Below, in pieces: positions 12,188 through 23,951 of a stretch of 64,000 nucleotides of DNA. Every line of letters starts with the position of its first letter. Position 1 is the stretch's first letter. The DNA lies in assembly GCA_030734395.1 (NCBI GenBank), contig JAUZTG010000034.1:806001-870000 (forward strand), in the 5' to 3' direction. The DNA is from Sarocladium kiliense (lineage: Eukaryota; Ascomycota; Sordariomycetes; Hypocreales; Sarocladiaceae). The notes under the pieces were generated by a model. It ran no database searches, had not been told where the DNA came from, and worked only from the letters and a program-made list of their open reading frames with translations. The translations under genes and the position numbers were made by a program.

Positions 12188-12824
12188 GATGCAAGAAGAC
12201 TGTCGAGTCCGTGCCGAACTCCCTGATCTTTTTTATCGGAGGGTATAGAAACACATTTGGGTGGGATGTGGCAGAGCAAATTCGTTCTCAAAGACTGCCA
12301 AAACGAAAAGAGTCGTCGTATCACAAAGAAGATTCGCGTTGCCACGGGTATTGAGTGGTGGAAGAGGGTGCGTGCAGTCGTGACAAGGGATGGGGACGCT
12401 GGTGGTTGGTCGTGGTGGCGGGACTATCAAAGAAAGGCCATCCGGCCCCAGAAAAAGCTCGAGACGCGCCGCGGAAGACGTGCCGTCCGCCTCGCGAAGT
12501 CACGTGCGCACTTTAACACGCCGTTGCAGCTGACTGCCTCACGCGTCATGGCCGGGTCGGAGCTGTCGGTGCACCAGGATAACTTTGGGCAGCGGGTCCT
12601 GACACTTGACGAGATAGTCCCAGCTGTAGTGATCAGGTTGTTTCCGTATCGACCATCAATATCGGTGTTGAATTTGACATTTCTGAAGGATTGACGTGGA
12701 GCGAGGTGCCTGGGCGCTGCCGGCTGTGGACACATACAGAACCGCTGGACCCGCCAGTCTCAACTCACTTGCCTCTCACTCACTACCAAGCCTCCTCAGC
12801 TCCATCTCGCATATCACCTCCAAC
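12188..12824. promoter_or_regulatory. Divergent promoter region, fun30 / vma21
   Basis: This 637 bp separates the starts of two housekeeping genes on opposite strands and must hold both promoters. No clear TATA box was seen. Confidence 0.5.
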
Positions 12825-13288
12825 ATGACGTCCCGTCGTATCGTTGGGGACGAGAAGACTATTCTCGACCGCGATGATCCCCAAGAGAAGTCCGATACTT
12901 CTCCGGCCGTCCCGCGGTACGCATGCTCCCTCAAACTCTAGCCATAGCCCCTAACTGATCCCATGGTAGCGATGTCCTCATCAAGCTCCTTGCATTCACC
13001 TTCGCAATGATCGTTGTCCCCATCGGATCGTACTTCCTTACTGTGCACACAATCTTCTCCGGTTCGTTACCTCATTAATTTCTTATTGCCGGGTCATTGA
13101 GCTCGGTGCGATACACATGGCTTATGCTAACGGTGTAACTGCATCATGTAGGAAACTCAACATATGCTGGAGCCCTGGCCGCAGTTATGGCCAACGTCGT
13201 TTTGATTGGGTACATTATCGTCGCTATGAACGAGGATCAGTCAGAGCAACTCCAGGCCGGCAAGCTGGACAACAAAAAGGATCAATGA
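12825..13288 (+). CDS. vma21: Vacuolar H+-ATPase assembly integral membrane protein Vma21
   Basis: Three exons: 12825-12916, 12970-13061 and 13152-13288, giving 106 residues. Each intron starts GT, ends AG, and phases agree. The protein has a charged N-terminus (MTSRRIVGDEKTILDRDD), a first membrane span (LIKLLAFTFAMIVVPIGSYF), the conserved loop VHTIFSGNSTYAG, and a second span (LAAVMANVVLIGYIIVAM). It ends KKDQ, a C-terminal dilysine ER-retrieval signal (KKXX), as expected for this ER-resident chaperone of the V-ATPase Vo sector. Length matches the family (about 77-110). The small exons and two-span layout make the assignment firm even though no single long open frame exists here. Confidence 0.95.
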
Positions 13289-14017
13289 GAATGTCACTTG
13301 TCGTTTCGACCACAGAACCGTGCTCTGTGATCCTGCAGATATGCCACATGTAACCACTTTCGCGGTATTATAGTACAGTGTTGTTGGAGATCCTTCTGAT
13401 TCATTGGTATTCTATAAGCTACGTCACACTCGTCGGCCGTCCTAGATCCGGTTGCTACCGGTCCTATGCAAACTATGGAACAGCGTCGAATCCGACGAAA
13501 GGAGAGAAAGAAGCATCGCTCATCGCACGAGTCTGCTCTCGGGAGAAAGGGGAATAAATGAGTGTGGTTCGAAAACATTAGTCATTCCTGCTCATCTTTC
13601 TCGCATCAAGGTCCAGGCCGCAGCTCTGGCCGGGTTAACAAAAGGAGTGAAAGAAAAACAACCTCCCGATCCGATTATAAAACTCCCCGATAACGCCGTG
13701 TACATGACTCGTTTGCTTATGTACTCGAGGTGCAGCAAGTCCTTATGAGCTTGCCTCATGCAACACGAAGTTTTGGGCACGTCCGAAACCACTCGATGTT
13801 GACGACTCGGTCTGACCCCCGGAACTTCCCAGGTACTGATGACTCTCGTCAGCAGCCACTGAATTAACCCTTCAGTATTAGGCCCCGCTCATGTGTGAGG
13901 GTTGTAGTTGGCTTTCCCAATCATACCCGTCCCGTCCCGTCCCGCCTGTCTTCAAGCTGACGGCTCCTTTAGAGACAAGTGGATCCGCAGATCCAACTTG
14001 CATGCTCGATACAGAGT
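13289..14017. other. Convergent intergenic region
   Basis: 729 bp between vma21 and the converging DUF2406 gene; presumably both 3' UTRs. No gene was seen apart from a short pentamer repeat listed separately. Confidence 0.5.
13926..13945. repeat. CCCGT pentamer tandem repeat
   Basis: Three exact CCCGT units followed by CCCGC. A short simple-sequence repeat in the intergenic region. Confidence 0.8.
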
Positions 14018-15586
14018 CTAGTTGTTTTTGCTGAACCGGCGGGAAAACCAGCTCTTGCGCTTCTCGGAATTTTGCTCATTCGTTGCTTGACGCCTTAGCA
14101 CGGAAGGTACGTCCTTACGCGGAACCGCGGGCGTTGGCTGGTGCTGTTGAGCACCGGGTGGAACAGGTAATGGGTGTCGACCATTGGGACCCCCATTAGG
14201 GACCCCGACGGTGAAACTCTGAGGTTGAAACGACTGGCTCTGGTTGAACCCAATACCGTAATCGTTTTGGGGTTGATCAGGGCGTTTTGCTGGGGACTGC
14301 CGGTCAATGGAGCTGTTGTCGCTACTCGTAGGATCGGTCTGATAGCCCGCATGATCGGAGTTGCCGCTCGCAGCTGCCGAAGTGACAGTCTCGTATGATC
14401 GATCTTTGTGTGGCATGGGATAGATGTTCTGCTCACGCCCGTGGTTCTGGTACTGTGGCTCGGTCTGCATTCTAGACAGCCGGCGCGGTGGACCCTGGCC
14501 GTAGGGGCCTTGCTGATATGGCCCTTGATTGTACGGTCCTTGGTTGTGTGAACCGCCGTAACCCCCTTGCTGATCGTAGTAACTGTTACGTGCTGTGCTC
14601 GGCCCTGCTCCATCATATCCACCCATATCAGGTCTGTATGAGGCAGGGCGTTGGCTGTAGTAACTATCTCGTTGGAATCGGGGTTGAGGCGCTGCATCGA
14701 GAATAAGTTTCATGTCAGGAAGAGGGTCTTGTCGTGATATTTACTCACTTGGGTTGTAAGAGCTTCGCCTGTTCCATTGTGCGGCGGAATCTGTCTCTGC
14801 GACCTGTTAGCGGCCTGATCTTCCTAATTGCTCAACGAGACGCTTACCTGAGCGATACAATGACTTACGAGAGTAGCCACCGTCAATCGCTGCTTCGAAG
14901 CTGCGAATCGTATCTAATGGCCGCTCCCATCTGCTGCGTGTTGGGTTCGACTTATCGGGATCGGCTTATCATGTTCAGTTAGCCAGGCCCTATCTTGCAC
15001 TTGGGAGCTACTTTTGGACGTGTACGAACCGATAGGATTGCCCAGGGGATCTTTGTGTGCGATCGAGCGCAAGGGAGCGAGGTTTGATTGTGTCATGGCC
15101 ACGACAGCTATTGAACCATTTGTTAGCGGAAGCACAAGCTCGGATAGATGTCAGAATGAACGTACAAGGCTCAGCTTCGCTGATGGCCAGCGATGGATCG
15201 GCCTTGGAATGTAGTCGCTTCGCCTCTTTCTCCTCGTGAGTCTCGTGCAGGGGGTTGTCCTTGCTTCCGGAACTCTTATGCGACTTATGCGACTTCTGCG
15301 ACTGGAAGCTAAACGTGCGCGACTTTGAGTGAGAGCCTCGTTGATGTGCAGGCGGAGGACGGACGGGTTGAAGGTGCTGTTGCTCGTGCTGTTGGCCCTG
15401 GGAGTACTGTTTAGATACTTGGGGACGAGGTTGTTGTTGCTGCTGCGCTGATGGAGCTGGTTGCTGATAGTGCTGCACCGGCGACTCGTACTGTTGATCA
15501 AATTGCTGTTGCGGATAAGGCTGTTGCTGCTCGTTTGGTGCCGGCGGCAGAGGGTGATGATGATATGGGTCGGTCTGGTCTGCCAT
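14018..15586 (-). CDS. DUF2406-family protein, Gln-rich
   Basis: Five exons on the minus strand: 15586-15166, 15107-15030, 14964-14848, 14796-14749 and 14691-14018; all junctions are GT-AG and in phase, giving 445 residues. Residues 1-95 are Gln/Pro/His-rich. A basic Ser/Lys stretch (SQKSHKSHKSSGSK) precedes the conserved core spanning exons 1-4: HSKADPSLAISEAEPS, DPLGNPIADPDKSNPTRS, ERPLDTIRSFEAAID and WNRRSSYNP, which are hallmarks of DUF2406. The rest is a Gln/Gly/Tyr/Asn-rich tail (YNQGPYNQGPYQQGPYGQG) ending in a basic WFSRRFSKNN. The biochemical role of the family is not established. The core only appears when the small middle exons are joined; reading single long frames would miss it. 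Confidence 0.88.
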
Positions 15587-18500
15587 GATAAGGACGGGGG
15601 GCGCCTAACGGGCTGCCAGCGTCAGTTTGATGAGATGGAGTTGGCTGGTGTTGGCAGGGGGTCGGATTGCTGGGGTTCAAGCGCTGCGAATCCTGGTATC
15701 CTGGCGCTGTGGTGGATGCGATGTGGATGTGCCGTTGCTGGGAATGTACTGAGTCGGTCGTGGATCTCGAAGGCGCTTGGATCTAGCAAGGGAACGAGCG
15801 CAACAAGGGAACGAGCGACGAAGTGGGAACGAAGCAGAAAACGTGGAAAAGGCGCTGAACCAGGCTGAGGCGATGTGTCTTGAGCCCCTGGCTGGGTGCT
15901 GAGCTGTACGAGTTGGAGGAGCAGGTTGGGAGGGTGATGGAGCTTCAGCCAAGACGAGCTAGCGAAGAGCGGGTTGTTTCTCCCGAGAGGCGTGAGTGGG
16001 ATGGACAATTTCGAAAGAGTGGGAAAATGCGATAATGACGAAAGGTGGAGAGATGCGAGTTTCGGGCGGGGTGTGTGAGGAAGGCTGGGATTGTGTTTGC
16101 TGGCTGTGGTGGTGGTGATGATGAGGGAGGATGAAGAAGAAGAAGTTGAATGTTGATGGTGAGAGGGTGGCTGGGCGTGTGCTGCCTTAAGGTTGGTTAC
16201 CTGAAGATTTGCACAGGTGGTAAGGTTAGGTAACGTCTCCAGTGAGGGTCGTGGTGACGATCGACCAAGGTTCCGTGTGGTGACCGGTCGCCTTTGCTGG
16301 TGGTGGTGGTGGTCGTGTTAGTGGGTGGCGTGAGGCACACTGAGGCGGTGCTGGCTCCGATTTGATTCGATTCGTGTCGCTGAAGTGGTGCAGCACAGTG
16401 CAGCGCAGTGCCGATAGCTAGCTTCCCCAGTAGGGTGGCGCTGCTGACACGCAAACACGCACGCGCACGCCTGCCAGTGGCTCTGCTTCTCGATCCTCGT
16501 ATCGCTGCTTCTTGACTCCCACAACAAGCTTGTCAGCCCGTGCACACCGATTCCTCTCGGCAGGCCACCAAGCATGAAGCTATCGCCTGAAGATGCGCCT
16601 CTAAAACCCCCAATGAGTCCTAGACACTCGCCCAGTCCGTTCTTGCAACTTTTGGCTGGGCAGGGGGGTTGGCTCGACACACTGCGCGGCACCCTGGACG
16701 GCTTTACTGTCGCAGAGTCGTCCCGTGAAATCAAGGCACGATGCTTGGGCAACCAAACAATCCGATCCCTGTTGTGCTCTCCAAGACAAGGTCGGTTCAT
16801 ACGGCAGCGCGCGCTTGCTGTCGTGGCCTGCCTTGGCAAGGAAGCGATTGATGCGCCCGTGCCTCCTCGATTGACCACTGGCTCTTCTGTTCGCCAGCCT
16901 TTTCTTTTTTGCTCTTCCTGTGCGAGGTGTGTTTTAGCTTCTTCGTCGTGCTGGTTCCCCTTCTTGGACTTCGGGTTCCTTCGCGCCGTGTGTAGAAGGT
17001 ACTGGTGGTCCTGGAAGCTCAACTGCGAATAGTCGCCCTCAGGAGATTGATTGACGTCAACGTGCGCTTTGACATGTGCCAGGGTTGCTGAACCCCTGCA
17101 GAGAAGATGATCGAACCGCTGAATAGCTGGTGATCCGTGCTTGGTGCCGGTATTGTTTGGGTGTGGAGGTGTGCACAGCTTACTGAGGCTCAGCATGTAG
17201 AGTGCGATTTGAGATCTCTGACGGCTTGACAATCAGACGTCAATTCAGGGTTGAATCATCCGTCGTCAATGGCTTGTTTCTGACCTGCCGTGTCTGAGCG
17301 TCACGCATCCGGAAGAATGGACGCGAAGGGTCAACAGCGTGTCGTCCGACACCTTGTTTCAGCTGCAGCACTGGGAGATCACCAATGCAGTGACACCGCT
17401 CTTCGTTGGCTGTTCTCGTTCTGATGTCTCAGTTACTCCTCTAACCTCGTCAACGTCCTGCACGCGGCCCTTTACGGGTGCGTCAGGCATGAAAGCTACT
17501 TACAGCACAAGGTGCCAATGGGCAATTCTGGTTCTATGTCCGATGCAGGTAGGGGTTTGTCTGTCTCTTCCGTGAAGCGTGCCTTGTTGCTAGTGCGAGG
17601 CGTACAAGTGCTGGCGATAAGTTGTAACGAAGTGCATTGAAGTGGGAGAGGAAGAATCGAGATGTGGCCACATTCACATATGTTCGAGGAAGTCGCTTAC
17701 AACCTTACTTAGCTGTTGAAATGCCCGGCGGAGAACTTGGCAATGCCCGGTTCCTGAACTCAAGGGCCCTGAAGCCGGATATCGGTACACTCACAGCCTT
17801 GAAGCTTGGGACGCATCATCCCCTATCATTCAAGCTTCGACGGACACAGCATCTAGCTCTGCCACAAGCGGCAACCGCAGACGCTTATCATCCCGAGTCC
17901 GATGGGAGGGAGGGTACCCATCGGCTTGTTGAGTGGCCCCTCCCCTGTCGAGATGCTTCGTGATGGGACTATCCGCGCATCCCGAAAAAACCTCCTTTCA
18001 CCTGCCGGTGGGTTAGATTGTGAGCTGTCACCCCTTACCGATACCTAGCCCTGCGGTCATGCAGACGCCGCTCGCTCAGCTGCTACTGAACACGGAAGTT
18101 TGCAAGCCCTACTCCAATCGTAGGCAGCCATGTTCGCACGGATGTTCTGGACTTGCTCAGGCACCTCCAACCCAATTGGGCGAGCCCGCCTGCAACCCTT
18201 CCAGCTCTGGCCTCAACCTTGTGTGTCGGCCAGTTCAGGGCACTCACCGATTGAACAAGTGCTTCCGGCTGGGATGGAGGGGGGCTTCCGCTGTCCCAGG
18301 CACTCATGCCAACTCTGTCCGGCAATGCTGGGAAGTCTGATAGCGTTCTCCCCGAACTACCCAAGCAGAGCAGCGATTGACTTTGCATTCTGTTTGGCAG
18401 AATTACCAGTGCTGTCAGCTCCATTGATCCTCACTACCTACATGGAGTTGCACTTTCACAGAATGCAAGTGACGCATCAAATCAGTGACATCGCGATAAG

Positions 18501-20091
18501 CACGCTTGGCCAGCTTTACACGATGCTACATTCCAGTAGTGGTAATGCAGCCTTCGCCGCCAAGCAGGAGGAGTCTCAGCGACAGCTCCCGCATTCCAGC
18601 CAACACTCTTTCCCGGAACCGACGAAGAAGACCCTCCCCTCGGCCTCTCGATGGCCGATGAAGGATTCTCTCATATTCTAAGACTTCCAGCGAAGGGCCT
18701 CTTTGCAGCAACAGGTCTTTTCGGATCCAGTGAGACTGGAGACCTCCTTCACACCATCTCAGGGTTTTGATCCGCATTCACCCACGTATACAAAGCTGGG
18801 AGTGACGCAGGCCTTACGTGTCCGCTAACAAAATTCGAAAGCGTTAAGAGACAGTGCACAATGGTTTCTCCCTGAGTGTTCAGGGAGCTCGTGTGTACTC
18901 AATAGTAGGGCCACTGAAAGCCATCGAGATCCGCAGAAGTCTGGTCGGCCACAGACAATTGACGTGATCAAGACAAATGCTTCTCATACCTATTCTTCAG
19001 TGGCAAGTCAGGCATGTATGCGGCACCCCATGTCCAGCTTACCACTTCGTCCATGGCCCATCCGTCCATCCATCCATCCATCGTCGCTCGCCCCAGACCT
19101 CGTATTCGCGCACAGCACTCACCTCTCGACCCAACCTTAACGTCAACCATCGGTGTCCCCCACTCTAACAATGGCCACGCTTTTTGGAGCCTTCCTCTTG
19201 CGCCGATCTAGCCTCCAAACAGAACAAGCGGGCTCTCGCCCCTCCCCTTCAAGCCTGAGGGGTTTCATCGCAGTGCGCGTTTCTATATCGGGACATGTCG
19301 CTGGACGCGTGTTATCGATCGATGACGCCTGTTTGATCATGCCGGTCAAGGCTCAGTGGCCCGCACAGTTTATTGCAGCGATTGGTTCCTCATTTTAGGA
19401 TGAGCATTGAGTCGACACCCAGGCAAGTGGCATATTGCTGCAGCACCCCTGACAACCAGTGCGCTTTGATATTGCTTCTTCGCCAACTTCGAACCGATAG
19501 TGCTAATTCCCCATGCCATTCTGCCAACTTTCCCATGGCGCAGAACCGGGATGTGGCGTTCACGGGGTGACAGCGAAAGCGTAGGGTAGGGTAGCACTGT
19601 GAAAGGCGCCGGAGCTACAGCCATCCGGCAGCATGATTGGACATCACCCCGGACGCACCAACGCGGCCAACTATGGCGGCCACACCCAAACGCAGTATGT
19701 CAAAATGAGGGAACCACTTGGTGCCTATATAAGATCATGACGACACCTTGAAGCTATGAATGGAAAAGAGCAAAAAAAAAAAAAATACATACAACAGCCG
19801 GTATTCGCTGGTCGTCACCGACCCAACTACTAATCAGCCCCTCAGCAGTTTAACTAGGGGAGAGCGGACGGGATCCCGTGTATTCTACTGGGTATGGTCG
19901 TATGTGAAAGAAAGCCTGGCCAACATGAACTATATCGGATATGGGAGAGGTCCTTTATGTGTTCAATACTGAAGATGAGGGTGGGTTCTGGGTCGCCTCT
20001 TGAGACAAGATACAGCTCATTTGCGTGCAATTGCCTTAGCAATGACATGACTAGGAACTAGCCAGAGCGCATTCAGTGCCTGCTATCTACA
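15587..20091. other. 4.5 kb region with no convincing gene
   Basis: About 15,590-16,450 is purine/GT-rich on this strand (pyrimidine-rich on the other) with GGT, GAA and CACGCA runs, which fits the promoter and 5' leader of the DUF2406 gene. The rest contains only unconnected frames without domain motifs, including a 304-codon minus-strand frame at 16,318-17,232. A TATATAAG lies at about 19,728 but no credible gene follows it. Confidence 0.55.
19065..19082. repeat. TCCA microsatellite
   Basis: Four and a half units of TCCA in an intergenic region. Confidence 0.8.
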
Positions 20092-21513
20092 TCATCCTAT
20101 GTAGTCAACCAAGTTTGTCCACTCCTCACTCCCAGCACCCTGGCTCAAAGCAGCAACTGCCTCATCGTCAAGATGCAACGAAACATCAATACTGCCATCT
20201 CTAGCCTGTGGTAAGATCCAGACAACGCCTTCGCCGCCGGGAAGATCAGGCCGCCTGACAACATCGGGGTACCCTTGTAGCTCCGGGTTCGCATTGCCGA
20301 GGCCACTATCTGCGCCAAAGTTGGCCTCATAGATCCCTTGTGAGACGAAGCTGGTGACCATGATATCGTTTGCTTTCATGCTAGCGCCGTATGAGATGGT
20401 TGACCGATCCTTGGTTGTTTGCAGCAGGTGGACGAAACTCTGGAATTTGTGTGATGTCGCCTCTTCAAGAAGTGACTTTCGCAATTTCTCTGCTATCGAG
20501 TATAGCGGGAGAGACAGAAGGTCTTTAACTGTAATTTCGGTATATGGACACATAATGACATGGTCAAAGTGGTTCTCGGAGATTGGGGGATCGAAGCGAG
20601 CTCGCCCATTGACGGCACGAACGCAATTGGTCTTTGCAGTATCGTCCTCCAGGTGTCGCACGCGCAGTACGTGTCTCCAGATAAATGCCGTAAGAACGTC
20701 ATTGGTAGAGACGTATGGAACCGCCTGGTGGCCTGACAGTGCGGTGATGCTGCCGTCCCTAGCAATCGCCTTGAGAGCAGCGACGCTAGAAGTAGGAAGA
20801 CAGAAGCAATGCCACCGTGATTTCCCGTAAGTTGGAGGCCATTTTGGCGGCGCATCTCCTAGACTGGATGGTTTGCGCAAGAAAGCCAAGGGGTCGAAGG
20901 TTGCGTCTGATGTAGACTCGGGAACTGCAGTTGAACGGCCAGTATTGGCCGCTATAACCTCACCCGGATGTAATTCCTGCCCCGAGCATACCTTGGCAAA
21001 ATGATGGATGAAGCGGGCATTGGCATTGCCGTCCAACACATTGTGTTGGCCGCAGCAGGTGAGGAAGATGCCTCCATGGAGAAGATTTACCTGCATCACC
21101 ACAACAGGCATAAGCTGGTCTGGCGGATAGGTGTTGGGAAAGCCCACACAAGGACTGAATGTCTGGCCATGTAGTATTGACAGAGGGGCTCTCTTAAGCA
21201 GAATGTCTTCATAAGTCGGCATGTCTTGGATTTTCCTGCAGTCCTTCACCCGAAGGAACTTCCCGGGACCATCATGGGGGGGATATGCGATGACTCGATT
21301 AGTACCAGAGTCACTCTGCGTGCGACCCTCAATAACAACTTGTCCGGCCAGCCAGGGAATATTTTCGACTATTTTGTCAGCTGCGGCAGAAAAGCTGCTG
21401 ATTGTGCGCAGCTGAGCAGCCTCATCGATTGTGCTGAAGCCGAGGGTGAGGATGGTGTAAGTACGGGCTTCAAAGTGGTGGCCTAATGGACCCAGGTTGA
21501 GGAGTGTTGACAT
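20092..21513 (-). CDS. BAHD/transferase-family acyltransferase, trichothecene 3-O-acetyltransferase-like
   Basis: Single exon, 473 residues from the chosen start; an in-frame ATG at 21,558 would add 15 residues (MSCFPSRIIRAPIII) of no family character. The catalytic HxxxD motif is present as HNVLDG (His157, Asp161), with the following family element NDVLTAFIWRHVLRVR. The second family motif, DFG-like, is degenerate: EANFGADSGLGN followed by VRRP. These place it in PF02458, whose members use acyl-CoA to acylate hydroxyl or amino groups of small molecules or toxins. The substrate cannot be inferred. No other biosynthetic gene sits beside it, so a detoxification role is as likely as a biosynthetic one. 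Confidence 0.85.
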   Translation of the reverse strand: MSTLLNLGPLGHHFEARTYTILTLGFSTIDEAAQLRTISSFSAAADKIVENIPWLAGQVVIEGRTQSDSGTNRVIAYPPHDGPGKFLRVKDCRKIQDMPTYEDILLKRAPLSILHGQTFSPCVGFPNTYPPDQLMPVVVMQVNLLHGGIFLTCCGQHNVLDGNANARFIHHFAKVCSGQELHPGEVIAANTGRSTAVPESTSDATFDPLAFLRKPSSLGDAPPKWPPTYGKSRWHCFCLPTSSVAALKAIARDGSITALSGHQAVPYVSTNDVLTAFIWRHVLRVRHLEDDTAKTNCVRAVNGRARFDPPISENHFDHVIMCPYTEITVKDLLSLPLYSIAEKLRKSLLEEATSHKFQSFVHLLQTTKDRSTISYGASMKANDIMVTSFVSQGIYEANFGADSGLGNANPELQGYPDVVRRPDLPGGEGVVWILPQARDGSIDVSLHLDDEAVAALSQGAGSEEWTNLVDYIG

Positions 21514-21597
21514 TATGATGATCGGAGCGCGAATAATTCTAGAAGGAAAACAAGACAAAAAAATATTAGACTAATGGTTCGTGTAATAGAGATTACG

Positions 21598-21619
21598 AAG
21601 CAATATATATATATTGCTT
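21598..21619. repeat. 22 bp perfect palindrome
   Basis: Half-site AAGCAATATAT followed directly by its exact reverse complement. It lies about 85 bp upstream of the acyltransferase start codon, in an AT-rich promoter region. Confidence 0.8.
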
Positions 21620-22284
21620 TTTGCGACAATCCCACTTCTCTGGAATGTCATCTTCACCCTTGACCGGGATAGCCATGGATATCGATACAAGAGTCCAATC
21701 ACAGCGTATTGCACGTGGAACATTACGCTTCAAGACCCAAGCAGACTATCGGAGAGTTTCGTCTTACTCAGCTTATAATTTGGTACAATATCACCAATTA
21801 CGGTCATGTAGAAAGACGACTGGAATGGCCGCGGATAAACTCTCACGTCAGCCCACAGCGCCAATCGACTGGGTGTGCGGGCGCTTTACTGCAGTTCTAG
21901 ACACACATCCATACATCTCTTTGGATGATACAAGTTTTATGCTCGAGTCAAGACGCAGTAGAATGGCGGTGAAGCACTAATCGGGTCGTTAGGCTGGTTG
22001 TTGTCGTCAGGGTCGCCTGCCTCAGTCTGGTTGTTATTATTGCTGGTCGTAGCATTGCCCTCGTTGGGACCGCTGTTATCCCCAGGGACGTTGCCTACAT
22101 CTTCAGCAGCTGAGTGCTGGGTTGGCTCCAAGAGTAGGGCTTGGTTCGCCACACTCCTATACCGTCACGGCGTGACTGTGATTGAGAGCATATGTACATT
22201 TGTATAACCTCGTCAGACATCTCTCATCTCTATTTTGCAGTACCTTCAATATTGTATACATCAGACCCACGAGAAACTAAAGTC

Positions 22285-23040
22285 ATGAACGGGACCGAGC
22301 CCACGACTATGAGAGTTGTCGCCGACTTCAGTCTGATGAATTGCAGGCTCTTGTACACAAGCATCACACTCGCCCCATCACGGTTCATGTCGGGGGTTGG
22401 CGGCAACTGCCCCAGCAATCTCGGCTTCCTGGCATTCGAATACTACACGCAACTCGCGTGGCACCGATCTGTCCGCGCCAAGGAGCTGCACGCGCGCTCT
22501 CTCCTGGTCCCGCATTTCATCACCATCTACGTTACAACCTACCTCAGCGGGTAGTTGTCAGGGAACATCATCATGGGGACGTTCTTTGGCCTCGCGACGT
22601 CAGGAATCATATTCCTGAACCTTGCGTCGGCCTGGGTGAGCTGGGCCACCAACCTTCCAAGGCGTTTTGGACCAGCCCTTCTTCCTTGGCTGGTGGACGC
22701 TGGATACGCACTGGAACGAGTCCTTTTGGGCATGGCAGATCTTTGAAACTATAGGTACTGTCCTTACTGCTGTGGGTGCTGTGCCCGGTGACGTGAACAT
22801 TGCATGGGCGAGCCATGCCGATGAGGTGGCGGTTCAGAGGACGCAGCTTATGAGATGCCCTTGCATTACCCAAGGCTCGGCCTGGGTTCTCTTATACCTC
22901 TGGCCCCTGATATTGTGGACGGAGCTTATTTGCGACGCAACCGCATCAAGTCGGAAACAGACATTGTTGTCGTGTATATGTTCATTGCCGAGGTTGTAGC
23001 CATACTGCTGCCGAGCTGCGGACTGTTATCGGGCGACTGA
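22285..23040 (+). pseudogene. Decayed multi-pass membrane protein gene
   Basis: Several overlapping pieces read as one protein interrupted by lesions. Frame 1 gives NCPSNLGFLAFEYYTQ and LLVPHFITIYVTTYLSG, then a TAG at 22,552-22,554, then continues in frame with GNIIMGTFFGLATSGI and LASAWVSWATNLP. Near 22,655 sense jumps to frame 2 (QPFFLGWWTLDTHW, ESFWAWQIFETIG), and a further piece follows in frame 1 at 22,855-23,040 (IVVVYMFIAEVVAILL). Hydrophobic segments and the Trp-rich GWWTLD...W block resemble uncharacterised small fungal integral membrane proteins, from memory only. The stop would be a CAG to TAG change if the ancestral codon was Gln. Unusual introns are a weaker alternative. Confidence 0.5.
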
Positions 23041-23951
23041 ATCAATCACAAGATTATATGCTAACCCTGATTCCGTATGTGATTGATGTAGCATCTTGTG
23101 TGAACGCACAGTGTACGTCTGGGCCTTCCCATATATAACCGCCATAGTACTCTGCTGGATTGGCCATCGTCCGCACGGATAATTTGGATCGGCAATACAG
23201 TTCCCAGCCCCCCCTCCCTCAACGAGCCTGGTTCAAGCAAAGGCCGTATGTTCCTGATTCACTGGGAATGCTGAGGTTGAATGTGAATGCGTCACCGCCT
23301 CGCCGAACAAGAAGCTTGAAGACTACCTCCTTGGGGTTTCTGTGCATTGGACAAGGTTACTACTAGCAGTAGACGAGACACAGGATGACTAGGTACGGGG
23401 CACCTGATGTGGAGCATAGCACTGGACGTGATGGTGAAGATGGAGTTGGTATCTGTATCAGTAGGTTCTGGTGCCTGAATAATTAATACCCCGCGCCATA
23501 GCTTCGCTGCCCCTTTCCTGAAACCCCAACTCCTTTCACGATTCTATCGTCGATGCTCAGTGTCGAGATATTACGCTAAAAGTAGTAGTTCAAAGGTTCA
23601 TCATCCTTTTCTAAGAATTATAAAAATCTCACTTTTATTTAATAGAGTTTTTAAATAATTTATACCTATATGTCGTAGAACATTAATAAGTTACAGAGCT
23701 TAGGAAGAACGCCTGGTGGATAATTTACTGTATTGCTTGTGGGTTAAGAATTTTATATCAGGGTGCCTGGGAACAACCACATTGTAACTAAGATTGGGGC
23801 TGGACCGCGGAGGACTATATAAGAAAACGCCCACTATCAAGAGTTCATTTAACTGTTATCACACTTCCTACAATTATCATAGTGATGGTTACTTTCCGCT
23901 GTCAACCCTTCAAGAGTCAGTCTAGTCGGTTTTTTATCCCACCTCCCATGC
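23041..23951. other. Intergenic region with AT-rich block
   Basis: About 23,560-23,780 is strongly AT-rich with runs such as TTTTTAAATAATTTATA, unlike the GC-balanced genes around it. A TATATAAG lies near 23,814. No gene was seen. It could be the remnant of a mutated repeat, but no element ends were found. Confidence 0.5.

Noticed and set aside
16318..17232. 304-codon minus-strand frame
   Set aside because: Irregular composition, no domain, and it overlaps another long frame on the other strand; not supported as a gene.
19760..19972. 70-codon frame after a TATATAAG box
   Set aside because: Begins with a poly-A derived Lys run and shows no family resemblance; insufficient support.
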